Shown here: piece after piece, positions 58,721 to 64,000 of the stretch | Position numbering within the stretch: position 1 is the stretch's first letter | How the letters are laid out: every line of letters starts with the position of its first letter | DNA from: Microbacterium flavescens | GTDB lineage: Bacteria; Actinomycetota; Actinomycetes; Actinomycetales; Microbacteriaceae | Length of the DNA stretch: 64,000 nt | Direction: 5' to 3' | Assembly: GCF_018588945.1 (NCBI RefSeq) | Contig: NZ_JAFIWA010000002.1 | Location: 62,001 to 126,000, forward strand | Made by a program: the position numbers and the translations under genes | Notes under the pieces: generated by a model | The model's input: only the letters and a program-made list of their open reading frames with translations | Told to the model about the DNA's origin: nothing | Databases searched by the model: none

Positions 58721-59685
58721 GCGAGCACGGGTCCGACCGCGTTTCGTCTCGTCGCTCCGCTCCTCGCTCAACGACCGGGGAGCCCGAGGCCGGCGCGGAC
58801 CCCCGGGTCGTTGAGCGAGCGGAGCGAGACGAAGCGCGGCTCCCCGCCCGGGTCGGCGTGATCGGCGGAGGCCGCATGGGCGCGGGCATCGCGCACGCGT
58901 TCGCGCTGGCGGGCGCCGACGTCGTCGTCGTCGAGCGCGACGAGGAGGCGGCGGGCGCGGCATCCGCTCGTGTCCTCGAGGCGCTGCGGCGCAGCGTCGA
59001 CCGCGGAACGACCTCGCGCCCGATCAACGTGCTCGCGGCCGCCCTGACGACGGCGACGGATGCCGCGGCCTTCGCCGGCTGCGGACTCGTCGTCGAAGCC
59101 GTTCCTGAAGACCGGGAGCTCAAGGTCGCCGCACTCTCGCGGGCGGAGCGTGCGCTGGAGGCGGGCGCCGTGCTGGCGACGAACACGTCATCCATCTCGA
59201 TCGACGATCTCGCGGCCGCCCTCGAGCGCCCGGACCGCTTCGTGGGCCTGCACTTCTTCAACCCCGTGCCGGCGTCGCTGCTGGTCGAGGTCGTCGTGGG
59301 CGCGGCCACGGAGGATGCGGTCGCAGACGCGGCGCGGAGCTGGGTCGAGCAGATCGGCAAGACCGCCGTCGTCGTGCGCGATGCCCCCGGATTCGCGTCG
59401 AGCCGGCTGGGCGTCGCGCTCGGACTCGAGGCGATCCGCATGGTCGAGGAGGGCGTCGCCTCGCCGGCCGACATCGACGCCGCGATGGAGCTCGGGTACC
59501 GGCATCCGGTCGGACCCCTGCGCACGACCGACCTCGTCGGCCTGGACGTGCGCCTCGGCATCGCCGAGGAGCTGCACGCGCGGCTGGGCGACAGGTTCGC
59601 ACCCCCCGAACTGCTGCGGCGCATGGTCGCCGACGGACGACTGGGCCGCAAGACCGGCCGCGGATTCTACGAATGGAGCGAGTGA
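58717..59685 (+). CDS. paaH: 3-Hydroxyacyl-CoA dehydrogenase, probable PaaH, with REP-derived N-terminus
   Basis: 322 residues. The conserved enzyme begins near residue 46 with RVGVIGGGRMGAGIAHAFAL (NAD binding); FVGLHFFNPVP near 178 carries the catalytic His. The C-terminal domain includes GFASSRLGVALGLEAI. Residues about 8-41 (from VSSRRSAPRSTTGE to RVVERAERDEAR) are encoded by two inverted REP-like units, so the roughly 45-residue extension is not part of the family. ATG at 58717 overlaps the paaF stop. An unreported start downstream of the repeat (GTG at about 58857) cannot be excluded. Confidence 0.88.
   Translation: MSEHGSDRVSSRRSAPRSTTGEPEAGADPRVVERAERDEARLPARVGVIGGGRMGAGIAHAFALAGADVVVVERDEEAAGAASARVLEALRRSVDRGTTSRPINVLAAALTTATDAAAFAGCGLVVEAVPEDRELKVAALSRAERALEAGAVLATNTSSISIDDLAAALERPDRFVGLHFFNPVPASLLVEVVVGAATEDAVADAARSWVEQIGKTAVVVRDAPGFASSRLGVALGLEAIRMVEEGVASPADIDAAMELGYRHPVGPLRTTDLVGLDVRLGIAEELHARLGDRFAPPELLRRMVADGRLGRKTGRGFYEWSE
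58739..58837. repeat. Inverted pair of REP-like units inside paaH
   Basis: Left unit 58739-58780 (GCGTTTCGTCTCGTCGCTCC ... CGCTCAACGACCGGGG) and right unit 58801-58837, its reverse complement form (CCCCGGGTCGTTGAGCGAGC ... GAGACGAAGCGC), separated by 20 bp. The pair of 99 bp equals 33 codons and is open in the paaH frame. Confidence 0.8.
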
Positions 59686-61793
59686 TGACCGACATCCTTC
59701 CCAGCTACGTGCTCGGCGAGTGGTGGACCCCGGCGGACGCCTCCGCCGCCGTGACCGTCGCAGACGCGTCGACCGGCGAGGCGGTCATCCGGGTGAGCAC
59801 CGAGGGCCTCGACCTCGCCGCAGTGCTCGACTTCGCACGCACGACGGGGCAGGGGAGCCTCGGAGCACTGACCTTCCACCAGCGGGCCATGCTGCTCAAG
59901 CAGTTCGCGATCGCGCTCACCGAGCGCAAGCAGGATCTCTACGACCTCTCCAAGCGGGCGGGCGCCACCGAGCGCGACTCGCTGAACGACGTCGACGGCG
60001 GCATCGGCGTGCTCTTCACGTACTCCTCGAAGGGACGCCGCGAGCTCCCCGACGGCCAGGTGTATCTCGACGGGCCCGTCGAGTCGCTGTCCAAGGACGG
60101 TTCATTCCTCGGACGGCATGTGTACACGCGCCTGCCCGGCGTCGCGGTGCAGATCAACGCCTTCAACTTCCCGATGTGGGGTGCGCTCGAGAAGTTCGCG
60201 CCCGCGTTCCTCGCCGGCGTGCCGACCGTCGTCAAGCCCGCGACGCCCACCGTCTACGTCGCCGAGGCATGGGTGCGCGTCCTCGTCGACACCGGGCTGC
60301 TTCCCGACGGGTCGCTCCAGCTCGTCTGCGGCAGCGTGCCCGGGCTGTTCGACCATCTGCGACTCGGCGACCTCGTCGGGTTCACGGGCAGCGCATCGAC
60401 GGCGGATCGGCTGCGCGCGCACCCGAGCATCCAGACCGGCGGGGTGCGGTTCACGAACGAGACCGACTCGATCAACGCGAGCGTCCTCGGACCCGACGCC
60501 GTCGCCGGCACCCCCGAGTTCGACGCGTACGTCAAGCAGCTCATGGTCGAGCTGACGACGAAGGCCGGTCAGAAGTGCACGGCGATCCGGCGCGCGATCG
60601 TGCCCGAGGGCTCGGTCGACGACCTCGTCGCGGCCGTCCGCGCCAAGGTCGCGGAGCGGGTGGTGCTCGGCGACCCGCACGCGGCGGGCGTCACGATGGG
60701 GCCCCTCGTGTCGGTGGCACAGCGCGACGAGGTGCTGCGTGCCGTGGGCGAGCTCCAGGCCGCCGGCGGCCGCGTGCTGCTCGGATCGACGGACGCTCCC
60801 GAGGTGGTGCGCGCCGACGGATCGGTCGGCACGGCCCCGGACGGCGCGTTCGTGGAGCCGCTGCTGATCGGGTTCGCGGATGCCTCGACCGACGCCGTCC
60901 ACGAGGTCGAGGCCTTCGGCCCGGTCGCGAGCGTGCTGGCCTACCGCACGGTCGATGAGGCTGCGGACCTCGTCGCGCGGGGCGGAGGGTCGCTCGTGAC
61001 GAGCGTGGCGACGAACGACCCCGCGGTGGCGACGGCGCTGCTGTCGCGCGTCGCGGCGTTCAACGGACGCCTCCTCTTCCTCGACCGCGCCGACGCGCGC
61101 ACGTCGACGGGACACGGGGCGCCGGTGCCGCACCTCGTCCACGGCGGTCCCGGTCGCGCCGGCGGCGGCGAGGAGCTCGGCGGCATGCGTGCCGTGCTCC
61201 ACCACATGCAGCGGACCGCGGTGCAGGGCTCGCCCGAGATGCTGACGGCGCTGACCGGCGTGTGGCACCAGGGCGCGGCATCCCGCACCGACCGGCACCC
61301 GTTCCGCAAGTCGCTGGCTGAGCTCGCGATCGGCGACCAGCTCGTGTCGCCGCTGCGCGTGGTGACCCTCGACGACATCGAGACGTTCGCGAACTTCACC
61401 GGCGACCTGTTCTACGCGCACATGGACGAGAAGGCCGCAGCGGCGAACCCGTTCTTCCCCGGACGCGTGGCGCACGGCTACCTCCTCGTCTCGTGGGCCG
61501 CGGGCCTGTTCGTCGACCCCGAGCCCGGGCCCGTGCTGGCGAATTACGGCCTGGAGAACCTCCGCTTCGTCACCCCGGTCTCGCCCGGCGACGAGATCCG
61601 CGTCGTGCTCACCGCGAAGCAGATCACCCCGCGCGAGACCGACGAGTACGGCGAAGTGCGCTGGGACGCGGTCATCTACAACCAGTCCGACGAGATCGTC
61701 GCGACCTACGACGTGCTGACGCTGGTGGCGAAGGAAGCGGATGCCTCGGCCGAGACATCCGGAGCCGCTCAGCCCGCTGGGGTGGGTGCATGA
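59685..61793 (+). CDS. paaZ: PaaZ: oxepin-CoA hydrolase/3-oxo-5,6-dehydrosuberyl-CoA semialdehyde dehydrogenase
   Basis: 702 residues. N-terminal ALDH domain with [36 protein letters not shown] (catalytic Glu and Cys near 297), and [21 protein letters not shown]-terminal MaoC-like hydratase domain (about 540-695) with [16 protein letters not shown] holding its Asp/His pair. Opens the oxepin ring and oxidises the aldehyde. ATG at 59685 overlaps the paaH stop (TGATG). Its stop overlaps paaI. Confidence 0.95.
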   Translation: MTDILPSYVLGEWWTPADASAAVTVADASTGEAVIRVSTEGLDLAAVLDFARTTGQGSLGALTFHQRAMLLKQFAIALTERKQDLYDLSKRAGATERDSLNDVDGGIGVLFTYSSKGRRELPDGQVYLDGPVESLSKDGSFLGRHVYTRLPGVAVQINAFNFPMWGALEKFAPAFLAGVPTVVKPATPTVYVAEAWVRVLVDTGLLPDGSLQLVCGSVPGLFDHLRLGDLVGFTGSASTADRLRAHPSIQTGGVRFTNETDSINASVLGPDAVAGTPEFDAYVKQLMVELTTKAGQKCTAIRRAIVPEGSVDDLVAAVRAKVAERVVLGDPHAAGVTMGPLVSVAQRDEVLRAVGELQAAGGRVLLGSTDAPEVVRADGSVGTAPDGAFVEPLLIGFADASTDAVHEVEAFGPVASVLAYRTVDEAADLVARGGGSLVTSVATNDPAVATALLSRVAAFNGRLLFLDRADARTSTGHGAPVPHLVHGGPGRAGGGEELGGMRAVLHHMQRTAVQGSPEMLTALTGVWHQGAASRTDRHPFRKSLAELAIGDQLVSPLRVVTLDDIETFANFTGDLFYAHMDEKAAAANPFFPGRVAHGYLLVSWAAGLFVDPEPGPVLANYGLENLRFVTPVSPGDEIRVVLTAKQITPRETDEYGEVRWDAVIYNQSDEIVATYDVLTLVAKEADASAETSGAAQPAGVGA

Positions 61794-62215
61794 CGGACCC
61801 CGCCGAGCACTTCGCCGGGCAGCGCCGGATGCTCCAGCGCGACCGCGCGTCGGCGGCGCTCGGCATGGTCGTCGAGCGCGACGAGGCGGGGGAGGCCGTC
61901 GTGTCGATGCGCGTTCGCGACGACATGACGAACGGCTTCGCGATCACGCACGGGGGCATGGTGTTCGCCCTCGCCGACACCGCATTCGCCATGGCGTGCA
62001 ACGAGGACGACGACGTGACGGTCGCGGCAGGTGCCGACATCGCGTTCCTCAAGGCGACGCACGCCGGTCAGACCCTTACCGCGCACGCGCGGCGGCGCGC
62101 GGCGTCCGGACGCAGCGGGCTGTACGACGTGACCGTGACCGACGAGACCGGCGACGTGGTGGCGGAGTTCCGCGGGCGGTCGTTCATGACGCGCCGGGCG
62201 CACCCGGACGGCTGA
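61790..62215 (+). CDS. paaI: Hydroxyphenylacetyl-CoA thioesterase PaaI
   Basis: 141 residues, hot-dog fold thioesterase. Active-site segment [20 protein letters not shown]. Releases CoA from dead-end intermediates in the phenylacetate route. ATG at 61790 overlaps the paaZ stop (ATGA). Followed by the paaA promoter region. Confidence 0.92.
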   Translation: MTDPAEHFAGQRRMLQRDRASAALGMVVERDEAGEAVVSMRVRDDMTNGFAITHGGMVFALADTAFAMACNEDDDVTVAAGADIAFLKATHAGQTLTAHARRRAASGRSGLYDVTVTDETGDVVAEFRGRSFMTRRAHPDG

Positions 62216-62251
62216 CCTCGCCGCGCGCGGACGGGCGACCCGTAGTAGACT

Positions 62252-62271
62252 TACTGAACGAATGGTCTGTA
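62252..62271. promoter_or_regulatory. PaaR-type operator candidate before paaA
   Basis: TACTGAACGAATGGTCTGTA, sharing TACTGAACGA..GGT with the site at 56735. It overlaps a possible -10 (TAGACT, 62246-62251) and lies 15 nt before paaA. Suggests an internal, coregulated promoter. Confidence 0.55.
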
Positions 62272-62286
62272 ATTAAGGAGTCGATG

Positions 62287-63267
62287 ATGACGACCGCACC
62301 CGACCTCACCGTGGTCGAGCCCGACGAGGCTGCCGAGCAGGCCACATTCGATGCGCTCATCGCAGCGGAGCAGCGCATCGAGCCGCGTGACTGGATGCCC
62401 GAGGCGTATCGCAAGACGCTGATCCGGCAGATCTCGCAGCACGCGCACTCCGAGATCATCGGCATGCAGCCGGAGGGCAACTGGATCACGCGCGCGCCGA
62501 GCCTCAAGCGCAAGGCGATCCTGATGGCCAAGGTGCAGGACGAGGCCGGGCACGGGCTCTACCTCTACTCGGCGGCTCAGACCCTCGGCATCACGCGCGA
62601 CGAGATGACCGAGCAGCTCATCTCGGGCAGGGCGAAGTACTCCTCGATCTTCAACTACCCGACGCCCACGTGGGCCGACATGGGCGCGATCGGCTGGCTC
62701 GTCGACGGCGCCGCGATCTGCAACCAGGTGCCCCTCTGCCGGGCGTCGTACGGGCCTTACGGGCGCGCGATGGTGCGCATCTGCAAGGAGGAGTCGTTCC
62801 ACCAGCGCCAGGGATTCGAGATCCTGCTCGCGCTCATGCAGGGCACGGTCGCGCAGCGCGAGATGGCGCAGGAATCCGTCAATCGCTGGTACTGGCCGAG
62901 CCTCATGATGTTCGGGCCACCCGACGACGAATCGCCCAACTCGGCGCAGTCGATGGCGTGGAAGATCAAGCGCTTCTCGAACGACGAGCTGCGCCAGCGG
63001 TTCATCGGGATGCTCGTGCCGCAGGCCGAGGTGCTGGGTGTGACGCTGCCCGACCCCGAGCTGCGCTGGGACGAGGACGCCCAGCGGTGGCACATGACCG
63101 AGATCGATTGGACCGAGTTCCACGAGGTCCTGCGCGGCCGCGGCCCGATGAACGCCGAGCGCCTGCGCAACCGCCGCAACGCCCACGAGGACGGCGCGTG
63201 GGTGCGTGAGGCGGCCGCCGAGTACGCCCGCAAGCAGGCCACGCGCGCGGAAGGGAAGGTGGCGTGA
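62287..63267 (+). CDS. paaA: Phenylacetyl-CoA 1,2-epoxidase subunit PaaA
   Basis: 326 residues, the di-iron catalytic subunit that epoxidises the ring of phenylacetyl-CoA together with PaaBCE. Iron-ligand regions: [19 protein letters not shown] and [19 protein letters not shown]. Also [14 protein letters not shown] at 62287 is preferred because AAGGAG is 6 nt away; ATG at 62284 is also possible. It overlaps paaB (TGATG). Confidence 0.96.
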   Translation: MTTAPDLTVVEPDEAAEQATFDALIAAEQRIEPRDWMPEAYRKTLIRQISQHAHSEIIGMQPEGNWITRAPSLKRKAILMAKVQDEAGHGLYLYSAAQTLGITRDEMTEQLISGRAKYSSIFNYPTPTWADMGAIGWLVDGAAICNQVPLCRASYGPYGRAMVRICKEESFHQRQGFEILLALMQGTVAQREMAQESVNRWYWPSLMMFGPPDDESPNSAQSMAWKIKRFSNDELRQRFIGMLVPQAEVLGVTLPDPELRWDEDAQRWHMTEIDWTEFHEVLRGRGPMNAERLRNRRNAHEDGAWVREAAAEYARKQATRAEGKVA

Positions 63268-63572
63268 TGGCTACTCCGGGATACTCCGACCGCGAGACCT
63301 GGCCCCTGTGGGAGGTCTTCGTGCGTGCGAGCCGCGGGCTCAGCCACGTGCACGCCGGCTCGCTGCACGCGCCCGATGCCGAACTGGCGCTGCGCAACGC
63401 CCGCGACCTGTACACCCGCCGCGGCGAGGGCACGTCGGTCTGGGTCGTCCCGGCAGACGCGATCACGACGAGCGACCCCGACTCGAAGGGCGCCTTCTTC
63501 GAGAGCCCGGCGGGCAAGAACTACCGGCACGCGGTGTACTACACGGCGTCCGAGGGGGTGCCGCACCTGTGA
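63267..63572 (+). CDS. paaB: Phenylacetyl-CoA epoxidase subunit PaaB
   Basis: 101 residues, small structural/bridging subunit. WPLWEVFVRASRGLSHVHAGSLHAPD and NARDLYTRRGEGTSVWV are typical. ATG at 63267 overlaps the paaA stop; its own stop overlaps the paaC start (GTGA). Confidence 0.95.
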   Translation: MATPGYSDRETWPLWEVFVRASRGLSHVHAGSLHAPDAELALRNARDLYTRRGEGTSVWVVPADAITTSDPDSKGAFFESPAGKNYRHAVYYTASEGVPHL

Positions 63573-64000
63573 GCACGGATGGCCAGGGCGTTTCGTCTCG
63601 CTCCGCTCGCTCAACGACCGTTGAGCGAGGGAGCGCAGCGACCGAGACGAAACGCGACGCGCACGGCGACGTCAGCGTCGACCGCCTCGAGCTCGCCGAC
63701 GAACTGGCAGGCGAAGGCGGCCGCGCGGCGACCGCCGACATCGCCGAGTACGCCCTGCGCCTCGGCGATGACGCGCTGATCCTGTCGCAGCAGCTCGGCG
63801 CCTGGATCGCACGCGCCCCCGAGCTCGAGGAGGATGTCGCGCTCGGCAACATCGCGCTCGACCTCCTCGGGCACGCCCGCTCGTTCCTCCGCTACGCCGG
63901 CACCTACGACGGCCGCACCGAGGACGACCTGGCGTACTGGCGCGACGAGCAGCAGTTCCGCTGCGCGTGGCTCTTCGAACAGCCGAACGGCGACTTCGCG
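63569..64000 (+). CDS. paaC: Phenylacetyl-CoA epoxidase subunit PaaC (3' end outside window), REP-derived N-terminus
   Basis: 144 residues visible. Structural ferritin-like partner of PaaA. The family sequence starts near residue 33 (DVSVDRLELADELAG, then IAEYALRLGDDALILSQQLG). Residues about 8-30 (VSSRSARSTTVERGSAATE) are encoded by an inverted pair of the REP-like unit. GTG at 63569 within the paaB stop. No frameshift is seen. Confidence 0.9.
   Translation, partial: MSTDGQGVSSRSARSTTVERGSAATETKRDAHGDVSVDRLELADELAGEGGRAATADIAEYALRLGDDALILSQQLGAWIARAPELEEDVALGNIALDLLGHARSFLRYAGTYDGRTEDDLAYWRDEQQFRCAWLFEQPNGDFA
63589..63655. repeat. Inverted pair of REP-like units inside paaC
   Basis: GCGTTTCGTCTCGCTCCGCT then CGCTCAACGACCG (63589-63621) followed directly by GTTGAGCGAGGGAGCGCAGC then GACCGAGACGAAACGC (to 63655). 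Same family as in paaH and before hpaD. The unit is in frame. Confidence 0.8.

Noticed and set aside
49326-63655. REP-like units as insertion-sequence ends
   Set aside because: No transposase, target-site duplication or intervening cargo is visible; they are short palindromic units.

Overview
The window is chromosomal DNA of a very GC-rich actinobacterium, most likely a Microbacteriaceae member close to Microbacterium. The reasons are the strong GC third-position bias, tight operons with ATGA/GTGA overlaps, many GTG starts, a monomeric NADP isocitrate dehydrogenase, a Ddn-like protein, DUF6350 next to purN, and very frequent GGATGCC/GGCATCC words. I see no tRNA, rRNA, CRISPR array, transposase or prophage gene. 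The genus call is inference.

Layout. 1-4351: partial P-type ATPase, a TetR regulator and a divergent FAD/Rieske oxidoreductase. 4488-6587: sucCD. 6667-12595: Ddn-like protein, purine permease, DUF6350, purN, purH. 12801-14836: alkylation repair (Ada/AlkA-type glycosylase plus Ogt). 14971-18851: a 26-codon leader ORF and a heterodimeric ABC exporter. 18908-25387: BadF-type kinase, GNAT, icd, L,D-transpeptidase, lipoprotein. 25533-31839: amino-sugar operon (ROK repressor, binding protein, two permeases, ROK kinase, nagB). 31870-35752: FAD-linked oxidase, DUF2568 protein, and an ECF sigma factor fused to a membrane and extracellular part. 36191-38910: nagA and a GH20 hexosaminidase lipoprotein. 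39055-41539: ZTP riboswitch, glyA, folD. 41886-47643: small or poorly characterised genes, including an ECF42 sigma/YCII pair. 47740-55978: homoprotocatechuate meta-cleavage (hpa) cluster. 56086-64000: phenylacetyl-CoA (paa) cluster, cut by the window end in paaC.

How the parts fit. The GH20 enzyme, importer, kinase, nagA and nagB form a chitin or peptidoglycan amino-sugar pathway, and two of its promoters carry similar ROK-type sites. The hpa and paa clusters lie next to each other and both end in C4/C2 units for the TCA cycle. Two TCA genes in the window, sucC and icd, share an unusual palindrome in their promoters. purN/purH and glyA/folD are the one-carbon/purine branch, and the glyA leader has the hallmarks of a ZTP aptamer.

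The most unusual observations are: palindromic REP-like repeats translated in frame as N-terminal extensions of PaaH and PaaC; a shared palindrome upstream of sucCD and icd; an ECF sigma factor fused in one chain to a zinc-finger, membrane segments and an Asn/Gly-rich extracellular linker; an FAA-hydrolase/RraA-like fusion in an hpa cluster that lacks an hpaF gene; a leader peptide ORF before the ABC exporter; and two copies of a roughly 80-90 bp cruciform element.
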